Shown: positions 57,301-62,185 of the stretch, piece after piece | Layout of the letters: each line of letters begins with the position of its first letter | Position numbering within the stretch: position 1 is the stretch's first letter | DNA from: Liolophura sinensis | Taxonomy: Eukaryota; Mollusca; Polyplacophora; Chitonida; Chitonidae | Direction: 5' to 3' | Assembly: GCF_032854445.1 (NCBI RefSeq) | Contig: NC_088297.1 | Coordinates: 9,884,163-9,948,162, forward strand | DNA length: 64,000 nt | Translations under genes and position numbers: made by a program | Notes under the pieces: generated by a model | What the model saw: only the letters and a program-made list of their open reading frames with translations | Told to the model about the DNA's origin: nothing | The model's database searches: none

Positions 57301-58862
57301 CCGAGGGGGTTAGCACACCAGTATGGCGTAATGACTCAAGAGCTTCTCTGGCCAAGGGGGTTAGCACACCAGCATGGTGTAATGGCTCATAAGCCTCCAG
57401 GGCCGAGGGGGTTAGCACACCAGCATGGTGTAATGGCTCATAAGCCTCCAGGGCCGAGGGGGTTAGCACACCAGTATGGCGTAATGACTCAAGAGCCTCT
57501 CTGGCCAAGGGGGTTAGCACACCAGCATGGTGTAATGGTTCATAAGCCTCCAGGGCCGAGGGGGTTAGCACACCAGCATGGTGTAATGGCTCATAAGCCT
57601 CCTTCATCAAGGGGGTTAGCACACCAGCACTGCCCAATGACTCAGAAGCCTCCATGGCCAAAGGAGTTAGCACACCAGCACAGCACAATGACTCAAGAGT
57701 CTCCGTGGTCGAGGGGGTTAGCACACCAGCACGGCGCAATGACTCAAGAGCCTCCGTGGTCCAGGGGGTTAGCACACCAGCATGGCACAATGACTCAAGA
57801 GTCTCCGTGGTCCAGGGGGTTAGCACACCAGCACAGCGCAATGACTCAAGAGTCTCCGTGGTCGAGGGGGTTAGCACACCAGCACAGCACAATGATTCAG
57901 GAGCCTCCGTGGTCGAGGGGTTAGCACACCAGTACTGTGCAATGACTCAGGAGCCTCATTCGTCAAGGGGGTTAGCAAACCAGCATGGTGCAATGACTCA
58001 AGAGTCTCCGTGGTCAAGTGGGTTCGCACACCAGCATGGTGCAATAACTCAAGAGTCTCCGTGGTCAAGGGGGATAGCACACCAGCACTGTGCAATGACT
58101 CAAGAGCCTCCATGGTCATGGGGGTTCGCACACCAGCACGGCGCAATGACTCGGGAGCCTCCAACCAATGCAATCGCTGTGAGTTCAAGTCAAGCTCATA
58201 CTGGTGTCCTCTCTGGCCATACATAGGAGGGTACATCTGGCAGCAACCTGCGGATGGTCGTGGGCTTCCCCCAGCCTCTGCCCGGTTTCCTCCCAGCATA
58301 ATGATGGCCATCACCAAATACATGAAATATTCTTGAGTACGGCATAAAACACCAACCAAATAAATAAATAAATACTTTGATATCACAAAATGGACATGAT
58401 GGTCAAGTTAACTGCATTAATCAGATCATGTACATGAAAAAGACAATATCACAATCAGGTTTCCAAACTGAATACCCTACTTCCTCAACTTTTCCCCATG
58501 ATTACCAGCATGGGGTTGTTTTAAGCATACCCTGAGAGTATTTCTCTGCTTAGATTGTAGCATTAAAATACAAAAATTAAGTAGGGTAAACTGCATTTAA
58601 AGTTTGCCTGAAAAATGGGAATGGGGCATACATCTTAACAGAACGTAGTATGGAGACTTGTAGTAATTTGGTCTCAAGTGGTTATAAAGGCAGCCTGTAA
58701 CTGTATACATTATAATGTAAAGTACTTACTGATGTCAGGTCTGGTCACAATCTGCTCCCGTACCGCATGGATACAGGACTGTCGCTTCTCGGGAACTTCA
58801 TGGAGCTCTGTGAATGCCTTTTTCTGTAGCTCTGGGGAGAGGCTCCATCCATACTCTGCCAT
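6141..58862 (-). CDS. clavesin-like CRAL-TRIO protein, whole gene model (4 coding exons)
   Basis: Clavesins are cytosolic proteins with a CRAL-TRIO N-terminal helical domain and a Sec14-like lipid pocket; vertebrate members bind PI(3,5)P2, associate with clathrin-coated vesicles and affect late endosome/lysosome form in neurons. Here four exons join as 58862-58730, 22166-21736, 8041-7931 and 6329-6141, with GT-AG borders and intron phases 1, 0, 0, giving about 287 residues. Diagnostic stretches are TRPDI then [18 protein letters not shown] (about 40-63), [13 protein letters not shown] in the pocket, [16 protein letters not shown] (about 191-206) and LPAELGG (about 245-251). The WSQFTFKQ and FLRTDDAF stretches fit clavesin better than RLBP1 or alpha-tocopherol transfer protein. 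Vertebrate clavesins are about 330-350 residues; this model lacks their extra C-terminal tail. No transcript evidence is available here. Confidence 0.9.
6330..7930 (-). other. intron 3
   Basis: About 1.6 kb between exons 3 and 4, with donor GTGAGT and acceptor TTTCAG. It holds the 20-bp array at 6424-6603 and a possible tRNA-derived fragment near 7715-7860 (GGGTTTGAACCC, a reversed B box). The rest is AT-rich with nothing recognised. Confidence 0.85.
6424..6603. repeat. minisatellite, 20-bp unit, 9 copies
   Basis: The unit is ACAATGATGTCACAAAGTGC with minor variants (GTATAC for GTGCAC). It lies about 95 bp inside intron 3 from the exon 4 acceptor. Confidence 0.92.
7931..8041 (-). CDS. clavesin-like coding exon 3
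   Basis: The exon is 111 nt, 37 codons, phase 0 at both ends. The acceptor is CCTTTCAG|GAC and the donor is AAA|GTGAGT. It was too short to stand out as an open frame and was found by translating the region between the other exons. It encodes [18 protein letters not shown] followed by [18 protein letters not shown]. The [14 protein letters not shown] block is a signature of the clavesin/RLBP1/TTPA branch, and the lysine-rich end corresponds to the KEKTRKR region of vertebrate clavesins. Confidence 0.92.
8070..8220 (-). mobile_element. SINE-1 copy, 5'-truncated
   Basis: Reversed tail TTTATTTATTTATTTGATTG, then GTGTTTTTACGCGGTACT and GGTTGCTGCAGG. It breaks off in a C/A run at about 8210-8230. 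Confidence 0.8.
9193..9305 (-). mobile_element. SINE-1 copy, degenerate
   Basis: TTCATTTGGTTGCTGTTTTA, then GAATATTTCACGTACAAGAT and GGTGGGAGGAACCCGG follow the SINE-1 order with many changes; the head is missing. Confidence 0.65.
9490..9600 (+). repeat. interspersed element shared with three other sites
   Basis: GGATTTCACCAGTTATGTG, then CACAGTCATCGCTGCCC and TTTACTCTCCAC. Related sequence is at 2430-2515 and 42555-42620, and its core is amplified in tandem at 19655-20015. Confidence 0.55.
9976..11788. repeat. minisatellite, 64-bp unit, about 28 copies
   Basis: The unit contains TATACATGTATGACCTTGG, TGCTCAGTCTGCAATATGTG and GTTCAGAACAATAAATACC. Spacing between successive GACC words is exactly 64 across the units measured. 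The last third of the unit comes in at least three types (ATAAATACCA, GTAGAGGTCA, ATAGAGCTCA), and the central units alternate in a 128-bp dimer (about 10980-11350). Confidence 0.95.
12553..12771 (-). mobile_element. MITE-A copy 2
   Basis: TACTGTAATTCTTCAACATT to CAGTTGAGGAAATAGGGTA, about 219 bp, reversed relative to copy 1 (GAAACTGGCCAATCCAATAA inside). TA lies at both ends. Confidence 0.8.
12891..13046 (-). mobile_element. SINE-1 copy, 5'-truncated
   Basis: Reversed tail ATTTATTTATTTATTACATTG, written here as separate ATTT repeats, then ACGCCGTTCTCAAGAATATT, AGCCCGGGGGAAACTCAC and CCGGAGAAGAAGCCAGCATG. The tRNA-like head is missing. Confidence 0.88.
13388..13608. mobile_element. foldback/MITE-like element C
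   Basis: The left end GATTCCACAAAGCCATTTTT with GACTTA matches, inverted and imperfectly, the right end TAAGTCAGCAATACC with TTCGTGAAATCG. The interior is AT-rich and has no open frame. Confidence 0.55.
13690..14135. repeat. minisatellite, 48-bp unit, about 9 copies
   Basis: The unit contains CTGACCTGAGCTTCAGTCAT, AACGTTGACATGGTAG and TTACAAGCCAGT; later units are more diverged. 48 bp is 16 codons with no stop, so frames open on both strands (a 16-residue repeat) are by-products. Confidence 0.93.
14240..14308. repeat. short tandem repeat, 16-bp unit, 4 copies
   Basis: The unit is TTTGATCATGTTAATC with C/T variants; each unit holds the palindrome TGATCA. Confidence 0.85.
14780..15171 (+). 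mobile_element. SINE-2 copy with (ACAT)n tail
   Basis: The head shows GGTTAGTAGACTAATGGTCC and GATCCAGGATCAAACCC. The body ends TATGACTGAAAAACTG, then ACGTTAAACCCCAAGCAC, running into an ACAT microsatellite (15124-15171, about 12 repeats). Confidence 0.75.
15740..15950 (-). mobile_element. SINE-1 copy, internally deleted
   Basis: TGTACTCAAGAATATTTCAC, then GATGGCGGCTAGTAATATAT and GAGAGAAAGCCAGCC; the head is degraded. It ends next to the 74-bp array. Confidence 0.75.
15953..16561. repeat. minisatellite, 74-bp unit, about 8 copies
   Basis: The unit contains TATTGCTAGTGTTTAGATGC, CTGACTCTAGGATCACTTGG, TGGACTGATGGCTAAATGGT and CTGGACAGTTGATG. The first complete units are nearly identical; later ones diverge. 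Confidence 0.94.
17462..17632 (-). mobile_element. MITE-B-like element copy 1
   Basis: TTTTTCAACGGCTTAAGCAC to TTACAGAGGTGGTTGAAA, in reverse orientation to the copies at 34092-34290 and 54790-54985, with the landmark ATTTAAGATGCAAGCTTC. Confidence 0.6.
18135..18387 (+). mobile_element. SINE-1 copy, near full length, with target duplication
   Basis: The head TCCTCCGTGGCTCAGTTGG holds the A box and GAGTTCAAGTCC the B box; the body GATGGTCGTGTGTTTCCCCC leads to the AATAAATAAATAA tail. A 9-bp duplication, TCAAATTTG, flanks it (18126-18134 and 18388-18396). Confidence 0.93.
18511..18566 (+). mobile_element. MITE-A fragment
   Basis: CCTAATTCTTCAACCGTTTC, then GAGCAACTTTCAGTGCAATT; cut off at the SINE-2 copy that follows. 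Confidence 0.75.
18567..18985 (+). mobile_element. SINE-2 copy with internal tandem duplication
   Basis: CTTGGCATTCAGCATGAAGG, then GATAGTG and CGACTGGTTGAC occur twice about 90 bp apart (18653-18790). The 3' end is TATGACTGAAAAAGTACGAC, then GTCAAACCCCAAGCACTC and a CACTCACTC tail. Confidence 0.75.
19069..19285 (-). mobile_element. MITE-A copy 3
   Basis: TACTGTAATTCTTAAAGC to AAGGTTGAGGAATTACAGTA: a clear inverted pair with TA at both ends, about 217 bp. Confidence 0.85.
19655..20015. repeat. minisatellite, 48-bp unit, about 7 copies
   Basis: The unit contains CTATCACACTGTCCTCGCTG, CTCTGGTTTTACTCTC and TATGTTGTACGT. All three plus frames are open across much of it; the Leu/Cys-rich peptides are by-products. 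The sequence also occurs singly at 9490-9600 and 42555-42620. Confidence 0.93.
20722..21734. repeat. minisatellite, 29-bp unit, about 35 copies, abutting exon 2 donor
   Basis: The plus-strand unit contains CACATTTAATACCTG, then TAAACCCTTATTAT; spacing measured as 29 bp. Units decay towards the exon side and run directly into the exon 2 donor. The 14-mer TACCTGTAAACCCT is shared exactly between the repeat and the exon end/donor. Confidence 0.93.
21736..22166 (-). CDS. clavesin-like coding exon 2 (CRAL-TRIO core)
   Basis: The exon has 431 nt (2 + 143 codons). The acceptor is a long pyrimidine tract ending TTTGCAG; the donor is CAG|GTAAGA. It begins [18 protein letters not shown], the end of the CRAL-TRIO N domain, and continues through FEYRQSNKN, a [10 protein letters not shown] strand, ANWDNTRYG, and [18 protein letters not shown] to IEGLQ. 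These positions line up with vertebrate clavesin, and the exon end at ...EGLQ| is shared with it. A 29-bp minisatellite abuts the donor immediately downstream and shares sequence with the exon end (see findings). The upstream ORF extension read from intron sequence (poly-Phe) is not coding. Confidence 0.93.
22539..22793 (-). mobile_element. SINE-1 copy, near full length
   Basis: Reversed: ATTTATTTATTTGGTTGGCG, then GCCGTACTCTAGAATATTTC, AGCTGGACTTGAACTCACAG (B box) and ACTCAGCCACAGAGGCCCC (A-box end). Confidence 0.9.
23114..23800. repeat. minisatellite, 114-116-bp unit, about 6 copies
   Basis: The unit contains AACATTACAGCTACAAGGAA, TCCTTATCTGAGGAATTAG and TAAAAGCTGTTTCTAAGAAA. Starts were measured at 23121, 23235, 23351, 23465, 23581 and 23697; spacing alternates 114 and 116, suggesting a two-unit higher-order repeat. 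The last copy is truncated. Confidence 0.93.
23850..24640. repeat. possible old dispersed or tandem repeat
   Basis: AACCAGAAATTTAATCA-like words recur at about 23861, 24139 and 24530, with CTGTACACC at two places and a final CAGACAGACAGACGGAC. Too diverged to define a unit by eye. Confidence 0.3.
26451..27283. repeat. minisatellite, 55-bp unit, about 15 copies
   Basis: The unit contains GCCTCCACAAAGTTGGCAAT, CAAAGACTCAATTCATTTGA and CCTCATTTCAATAGG. Two junction variants (AGGGCCTCC and AGGTCATCC) are interspersed. Confidence 0.95.
27434..27600 (-). mobile_element. SINE-1 copy with internal deletion
   Basis: The reversed 3' region GTACTCAAGAATATTTCACT jumps directly to AAGACCTTTCCACATACAGC; the central GGGAGGAAACCGGG segment is missing. 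The head ends ACGAAGGCCCC. Confidence 0.8.
27770..27935 (-). mobile_element. SINE-1 copy, 5'-truncated, with 11-bp target duplication
   Basis: CTTAATTATGA flanks it at 27759-27769 and 27936-27946. The element keeps the tail and the central domain (GCACAGCCCGGGGGAAACCC) but stops before the tRNA-like head. Confidence 0.93.
28540..30790. repeat. minisatellite, 55-bp unit, about 40 copies
   Basis: The unit contains TTAATGCTCAGGACATTAGA, CCCTCTTCTTACCAACACCC and AGGACAATGCTAATC. A marked variant block (AATACTAAGGACAATGC, then AACATCCAGTACAATTC) recurs near 28980, 29585, 29970 and 30300, which shows multi-unit duplication. Confidence 0.95.
33222..33447 (+). mobile_element. MITE-A copy 4 (best preserved)
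   Basis: TACCCTCATTCTTCAACC to ATGCGAAAAGGTTGAAAAAA, then TTACAGTA. The interior has GAGCAACTTTCAGAGCAATT and GGTTGGATTGGCCATTTTCA. 226 bp, no transposase. Confidence 0.88.
33526..33708 (-). mobile_element. SINE-1 copy, 5'-truncated
   Basis: Reversed TTTATTTATTTATCTGAATG to GTATGAGCTGGACTTGAATC. The flanks ATCACAGTAATAT and ATCATAGTAATAA may be a mutated target duplication. Confidence 0.85.
34092..34290 (+). mobile_element. MITE-B-like element copy 2
   Basis: ACTTTTCAACCACCTCTACA, then CCAATATTGTGATACAAT and GCATGAATTCCACGGAAAAA, ending CCTAAAAGGTTGAAG. Ends are partly inverted (TTCAACC...GGTTGAA). Confidence 0.65.
34661..35116 (+). mobile_element. MITE-A copy 5, split by a SINE-1 insertion
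   Basis: Left part 34661-34750 (TACCATAATTCCTAAACC, GCAACTTTCAGTGCAATTTA). Right part 35005-35116 (CATTGGATTGGCCAATTTCA, AAAAGGTTGAAGAATTACAG). The 254-bp gap is a complete SINE-1, so the SINE came later. Confidence 0.88.
34751..35004 (+). mobile_element. SINE-1 copy nested in MITE-A
   Basis: Full order: GGGCCTCGGTGGCTCAGTTG, GAGTTCAATTCCAGCTCATG, GTCATGGGATTTCCCTGG and the AAATAAATAAATAA tail. A target duplication is not clear-cut. Confidence 0.92.
35133..35320 (+). repeat. interspersed repeat D, copy 1
   Basis: CTAAAATTTCGCCCATGACC, then ATGCAACTTTCAGCAC and GACATTTATTTGCCTTTCC. Related sequence is at 38086-38310 and 53500-53700, with a shorter piece at 32295-32370. The family is unknown. 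Confidence 0.55.
36080..36900 (+). other. unusual T-rich block, possible solo LTR
   Basis: The block contains an open frame of 171 codons (36157-36672) resembling no known protein, a TATAAATA at 36319 and no SINE, MITE or array. A solo LTR would explain this, but no confident TG...CA ends or target duplication were found. Confidence 0.2.
37724..37898 (+). mobile_element. SINE-1 copy, 5'-truncated, with 12-bp target duplication
   Basis: ACTTTTCTCCGT flanks it at 37712-37723 and 37899-37910. The element starts in the middle of the body (CCTCTCTGGCCGTACGTGGG) and runs to the tail. Confidence 0.94.
38086..38310 (+). repeat. interspersed repeat D, copy 2
   Basis: AAAATTTCGTCCATGACTAA, then ATGTAAATTTTAGAACC and CATGACATTTATTTGCC followed by TTTTGTGGTCACATTTTT; shared with 53500-53700. 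Confidence 0.6.
39190..39447 (-). mobile_element. SINE-1 copy, near full length
   Basis: Reversed tail TTTTTTTATTTGATTAGTG through GAGCTGGACTTGAACTCACA to CCAACTGAGCCACGTAGGCC. About 15 bp are missing near 39305 (GACCATGTTGATGACAG). Confidence 0.93.
40540..41290. repeat. decayed tandem repeat, period about 153 bp
   Basis: ACATTAACTAAAGTTTTATT (40689), GCATTAAGTAAAGTTTTA (40844) and ACATTAACTAAGTTTTATG (40995) are each followed by AAAGAATGAGG-like words and preceded by AATTTGTC.AACATCTTTC-like words. It looks like an old, diverged array. Confidence 0.6.
42555..42620 (+). repeat. short copy of the 9490-9600 element
   Basis: GACGGATTTCACTAGTAATA, then GTTGTCACTGCTCTGGTTTT and ACTGTCTACA match the 48-bp array unit at 19655. 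Confidence 0.55.
42738..42932 (-). mobile_element. SINE-1 copy lacking the 3' tail but with target duplication
   Basis: AGTATGAGTAAAT (42725-42737) and AGTATGAATAAAT (42933-42945) flank it. It has the head (GACTGAGCCACGGAGGCCCC) and body but lacks the GTACGGCGTAAAACACC-AATAAATA end. Confidence 0.85.
45360..47535. repeat. minisatellite, 46-bp unit, about 47 copies
   Basis: The unit contains CCAATAATGCCCAGTATTTA, ATCCACGAAACCATCCATCA and AGTATC. Variants are TTTAATCCAC and TATAAACCAT. A variant block with CACAAAAGCTTCCATC and CAATATACACCATATAAACC occurs at about 46591 and again at 46955, a 364-bp internal duplication. Confidence 0.95.
47600..51990. repeat. tandem duplication of a 1.8-kb unit (about 2.5 copies)
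   Basis: ATAAAGGTAATAGGATTTG occurs at about 48691, 50484 and 51521, each within the same longer context (GATTTGTG..AAC, then CTTAAATTCTTG, ACCATCAATTCCAC). Copies 1 and 2 also share CTGACAGTAATTGTCAG and GTGAGCCATTAAGTGT. Copy 3 is shorter by about 750 bp. No coding exon was found in the unit; the short Leu/Phe-rich open frames differ between copies. Confidence 0.85.
51099..51312. repeat. minisatellite, 17-bp unit, about 12 copies
   Basis: The unit is GATTGCATGTCTTGGAG with GAAGG/GAAGA variants. 17 is not a multiple of 3, so three units (51 bp, 17 codons) make one peptide repeat open in all three minus frames. It lies within the 1.8-kb duplicated block. Confidence 0.93.
52426..52681 (+). 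mobile_element. SINE-1 copy, near full length, with target duplication
   Basis: ACTAGTTAGTTT (52414-52425) and ACTAGTTACTTT (52682-52693) flank it. A small deletion is seen before the tail (GAGTACACACCAATC instead of GTACGGCGTAAAACACC). Confidence 0.94.
52847..53069 (-). mobile_element. MITE-A copy 6
   Basis: ATTATTCAACATTTTCGCAT to ATTAGGTTGTGGAATTAAG; inner GAAATTGGCCAATCCAACCA and AAGTTGCTCTTTCATATG. Confidence 0.8.
53500..53700 (+). repeat. interspersed repeat D, copy 3
   Basis: ATTGTAGACAGGTGCTTTGA, then ATGTAAATTTTAGCACC, CATGACATTTATTTGCC and TTTTGTGGTCAAATTTTT; contains an insert near 53545-53580 relative to copy 2. Confidence 0.6.
54790..54985 (+). mobile_element. MITE-B-like element copy 3
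   Basis: GGTTTTTCAACCGCCTCTGC, then GACCAATATTCTGAAAGA, GCATCTTAAGTGACACAAAC and CATAAATTCCACTGGAAACG follow the same order as at 34092-34290. Confidence 0.65.
55051..55124 (+). mobile_element. 74-bp SINE-1 3' end with 15-bp target duplication
   Basis: TTGTAGACTAAAATG flanks it exactly (55036-55050 and 55125-55139). Only GCCGCCATCGTATAAGTG and the tail remain, so it was 5'-truncated at insertion. The perfect duplication suggests it is young. Confidence 0.95.
55808..55970 (-). mobile_element. SINE-1 copy, 5'-truncated
   Basis: Reversed ATTTATTTTTATTGATTTGG, then GGGAGGAAACCAGGCTGAGC to GACAGACCTTCCCACATACC. Confidence 0.88.
56420..56533. repeat. 114-bp foldback element with arms of about 43 bp
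   Basis: The left arm GGGGCCTCTTGCACAAAGTG, then TTGGCTAAGTTGATCGTAA, pairs with the right arm TTTACGATCAACTTAGCC, then TTTGTGCAAGAGGCTCC. The loop is about 27 nt. It has no coding capacity and is probably a tiny non-autonomous DNA transposon. Confidence 0.85.
57000..57226. repeat. minisatellite, 25-bp unit, about 9 copies
   Basis: The unit contains CAATATGACAAACAGATGTT and GTAAA or GAAAA; one or two units are shortened. Confidence 0.93.
57292..58130 (+). repeat. minisatellite, 51-bp unit, about 16 copies, amplified from a SINE-1 head
   Basis: The unit contains GGTCGAGGGGGTTAGCACAC, CAGCACGGCGCAATGACTCA and AGAGCCTCCGT. It matches the first 50 or so bases of SINE-1 (GGCTCAGTTGGTTAGCGCGC, GTAATGACCCAGGAGCCTC) and leads in the same direction into a SINE-1 body. 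51 bp is 17 codons without stops, so open frames of about 170-210 codons on both strands are by-products. Confidence 0.93.
58115..58374 (+). mobile_element. SINE-1 copy fused to the 51-bp array
   Basis: GTTCGCACACCAGCACGGCG, CCAATGCAATCGCTGTGAG, TTCAAGTCAAGCTC, GGTCGTGGGCTTCCCCCAGC and the AATAAATAAATAAAT tail. Its head is the last unit of the array. Confidence 0.9.
58730..58862 (-). CDS. clavesin-like coding exon 1 (start codon, N-terminal helices)
   Basis: It encodes residues 1-44 plus the first base of codon 45. The start at 58862 reads [16 protein letters not shown]; the context GCAGCATGG is a good Kozak match, and LSPE followed by a helical segment sits near the N terminus as in vertebrate clavesins. 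The frame stays open upstream to another ATG at 58961, but that extension (CKYGKRRREGG and so on) is low complexity and resembles no known clavesin, so it is read as 5' leader. The exon ends in TRPDI, then splits a codon (A|AA, Lys) at a strong donor, A|GTAAGT. That phase fits exon 2, which lies 36.6 kb away. Confidence 0.85.
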
Positions 58863-59050
58863 GCTGCCATGAGGACCCGTCCTGTGGTCCCCGTGTGCTG
58901 CCGCCTGACTGTCCGTCCCTCCCTCCCTCCGTCGCTTACCGTATTTGCAGACCTGACACACTGAATGTCACAGCCTTCCACCCTCAAGAGGGAGAAACTT
59001 CCACGTCAGCTGGCCGACTCGGCGGCAATGACAAAATCAATGCCTTCAAT
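58863..59050 (-). promoter_or_regulatory. likely 5' leader and proximal region of the clavesin-like gene
   Basis: The sequence just upstream of the start codon is richer in G and C than its surroundings. No TATA box is obvious. A TGACGTGG word (CRE/E-box-like) is at about 59003-59010. A CGGTAAGC donor-like site near 58940 would allow an upstream non-coding exon. The transcription start cannot be placed. Confidence 0.35.
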
Positions 59051-61340
59051 TAGAAAAAGAAACAAATCGAATTAGGGCCGCTGGAATGTGAACGGGGTTC
59101 CATTAGGGCTGTATATGGCATACATGTACATGTGTGTGTGTGAGCCCTTGCACTGGCAGAGCCCCTTAAACTCACAGTAAAGCTGAAGCTGGAGACGTTC
59201 TTACAGCCATAGGAAAGTGGTTGGTGGTTTTGTATCTGCATGTACAGGTTTGTGACAGACCCAGGCCCTCTGCTCAGTTCACTACACATAAAAGCTGTAT
59301 AGATTCTTAAAACCGTAGGAATTTTGTAACTGCGTATAGGCCATGTTCAGGACAGCCCCTTGTCCGCTGCTCAGTTTGCTGTACATAAAAGCTGTATCAT
59401 ATTAAAAGTCACTTATGTTGTCGAACACAGCCACTCGTCAGGTGTCAAGTATCAAACAAGACACAGGTACATTAGGACTTCAAGCGTCCTCCTCATCTAC
59501 AAGCGTTGTCTTGACAGGCCACGTGGACATGAGAATTAACTGTGGTCCACTTCACAACGTGCGCGAGTTGATGCAGCCGTGTCCTGCCTGGCAGAGTGAT
59601 ATGCTCAGTGCTGGAATCTATCACAACACCTCTTAATGCCTGGCAGTCTACCTGATGAGCAGTCAGCCCAACGAGCGTTGTCTTCTCCACGTATCTATGG
59701 TAACGGGAAAATTACAACAGTTGTTATAACATCAAAGCATGCCAAGCGAGCGGTGGACATATTCATAACATGTACATCAGGAAGCTCTTTCCTTTTACAC
59801 ATCCCCCACCCACCTTCACCATCTTCTCTCCCACCCTCAAGGGGGAAGTGGCATAAGGTTACATGTATCTTCACACCTAACCATTTATTCAATTATCACC
59901 ACGACAAATCAGCGAGCTCTGTGAGATGAAGGGCTCTTCTCCTGCTCTGAATATGGTCGCAGTTATAATGCTGTATATAATCCCACCACGCAAGTGTGAT
60001 AGCAAGAACTTTAATGATGGCCTGTCCAAAAAATTAATTTCAACACTAGTGCTAAGGTATCAAAAAGGCAAATTTCAAGTCAAAGAGCGCTTTAATGTAG
60101 GCCTAGATTACAACTTTACACTGTCATCACTTGGACATTCAGATTATAGTATGCAGCAATTACACAAGAAGCTGCATGCACTCAAATGTGGAAAAGTATT
60201 TCATCATTATGGCGATATGAGTCCAAAGTGTATAACATGTCATATGCATATTTGTCCTTTATTCAAATTTTTCAAAAAACTTCAAAACGGGCTGTTTTTG
60301 TAGTTGAAGTTTAGATTTCTCTTTGTAGTTGGTGTGGCTGTGTCTCTTCTGAAATAACCATTTTTAAATTACTTGTTGTCTCTTCTTTTAAACAAAAGTT
60401 CCATTTTCCTCATTTTCCTCGCATGAGATAATGGACATACACAGACATAAAGTCACTGGTCATACAAGTTATTCGTTCTCTATTGTTTCTATGCTCCATC
60501 ACTTTTTATCTACAAGCTTTCATCGAACTAAAGAACCTTTCATTTGCAGTTCCATCCCTCAAGCTTCCTCGACAGTGGTTTTGTAAAACGTACTGTACTA
60601 CTTAGTCTACAAGTGGTTGGCATGGAATTGTGCTATTCCGAAGGGGAAAAGGTAAAGGGGGTCTTGGGTGGGAGGCCAGCCTGGTTCTCTAACAAATTTC
60701 ACTGAACAAACCCCAGTGTCCCCGAACAGAATAACAGTGAATATTTCATTAGTGTAAAAGCTCGCCGGATCAGAAGGCACGGGTCAGAGAGAACGACCAG
60801 TGGGTGGCACGACGCGACCCGTCAATAATTTACCAGGCAGCACCTAATATGTCCCACACGGCACAGCATATGGAAGGACGTATTAAGAAGGCAAGGGAGT
60901 CCACGGCAATCAGGCCAAACCAAGGTGCTTACTGTTCTTGTTGGTTTTGTGTCCCATTAGTTTTTTATTTTTTAAAAAAGCCTTAGATAAAAACAAATGA
61001 ATCCTCCAAGGTAAAAGCTAAAAGCCATAACAAGCACATTTAAGTCTTTTTTATGCATTTATATTTATATTTATATTAACACACTGTTTGTTTTCAATAC
61101 GAATTTTTGTCCAATGTCTGCCTCAAAATGTCCACATTTACTTAACAAAATACAATTCCTATGAATGCATTTTTTGTCCCCTTTAAGGCAGTAAGATGTT
61201 TTTAATCATTTACATTTTTAAAACAGGGAAGAATAATATGTCACAGCCAAAATTCTACAACACAAACGAAAACACCAGCGTGAATCATACATGTATTTCA
61301 GATGAAAAGTCACTATTGATCCTGACCTAATTGGGACCGA
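59050..61340. other. upstream flank, no gene recognised
   Basis: It contains a non-repetitive 125-codon plus-strand open frame (59926-60303) with a Lys/His/Cys-rich end (KCITCHMHICPLF). This resembles no family I know and is close to chance length for this window. A GT microsatellite lies near 59130-59142. Confidence 0.4.
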
Positions 61341-61344
61341 TGGC

Positions 61345-62185
61345 ATCACATCAGGGTTTTTGCCACCACATCAGGGTTTTTGCCACCAACCACATCAGGG
61401 TTTTTCCCACCAAACCAGGGTTTTTCCCACCACATCAGGGTTTTCCCCCTCCACATCAGGGTTTTCCCCCACCACATCAGGGTTTTTCCCACCACATCAG
61501 GGTTTTTCCCACCAAACCAGGGTTTTCCCCACCAAATCAGGGTTTTTCCCACCACATCAGGGTTTTTCCCACCAAACCAGGTTTTCCCCACCACATCAGG
61601 GTTTTCCCCGCCACATCAGGGTTTTTCCCACCACATCAGGGTTTTTCCCACCAAACCAGGGTTTTCCCCCACCACATCAGGGTTTTTCCCACCAACCACA
61701 TCAGGGTTTTTCCCACCAAACTAGGGTTTTCCCCACCAAACCAGGGTTTTTCCCACTACATCAGGGTTTTTCCCACCAAACCAGGTTTTCCCCACCACAT
61801 CAGGGTTTTCCCCGCCACATCAGGGTTTTTCCCACCACATCAGGGTTTTCCCCCACCACATCAGGGTTTTTCCCACCAAACCAGGGTTTTTCCCACCAAA
61901 CCAGGGTTTTTCCCCCACCACATCAGGGTTTTCCCCCACCAAATCAGGGTTTTCCCCACCAAACCAGGGTTTTTCCCCACCACATCAGGGTTTTCCCCCA
62001 CCACATCAGGGTTTTCCCCACCAAATCGGGTTTTTCCCACCAAATCAGGGTTTTTCCCACCAAATCAGGTTTTCCCCCACCACATCAGGGTTTTCCCCAC
62101 CACATCAGGGTTTTCCCCACCACATCAGGGTTTTTCCCACCAAATCAGGGCTTTCCCCACCACATCAGGGTTTTTCCCACTGATC
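61345..62185. repeat. minisatellite, 20-21-bp unit, about 40 copies
   Basis: The unit is CAGGGTTTTTCCCACCACAT with CACAT/AAACC/AAATC variants and four or five Ts. All plus frames are open for long stretches, giving the longest open frame of the window (318 codons, 61331-62287), but the peptide is only a 7-residue repeat (HHIRVFP or TTSGFSP) in alternative frames. It lies about 2.5 kb upstream of the clavesin-like start codon. Confidence 0.95.

Larger units (their letters stand above)
22167..58729 (-). other. intron 1 (about 36.6 kb)
   Basis: Bounded by donor A|GTAAGT at 58729 and acceptor TTTGCAG at 22167, and packed with the repeats listed separately. Stretches where no gene or repeat was recognised: 22800-23100, 24660-26440 (T-rich run near 25280-25370), 30800-33200, 35330-36080, 38320-39180, 39450-40530, 41300-42550, 42950-45350 (a degraded SINE-1 tail near 43655-43745), 53700-54780, 56540-56990 and 58380-58729. 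Short AT/CA microsatellites lie near 35735-35785 and 37500-37545. Confidence 0.85.

Noticed and set aside
57263-57924. Open frames of 209 and 197 codons on opposite strands
   Set aside because: Both come from the 51-bp stop-free unit derived from a SINE head; no start context, splice support or protein resemblance.
59926-60303. 125-codon plus-strand frame with a CxxCHxHxC-like end
   Set aside because: The only sizeable non-repeat frame outside the gene, but no domain, partner exon or splice signals could be supported; kept as a note in the flank entry.
61345-62185. Interstitial telomere repeat (AGGGTTTT words)
   Set aside because: The words are separated by 12-13 bp of non-telomeric spacer and do not form TTAGGG tracts.
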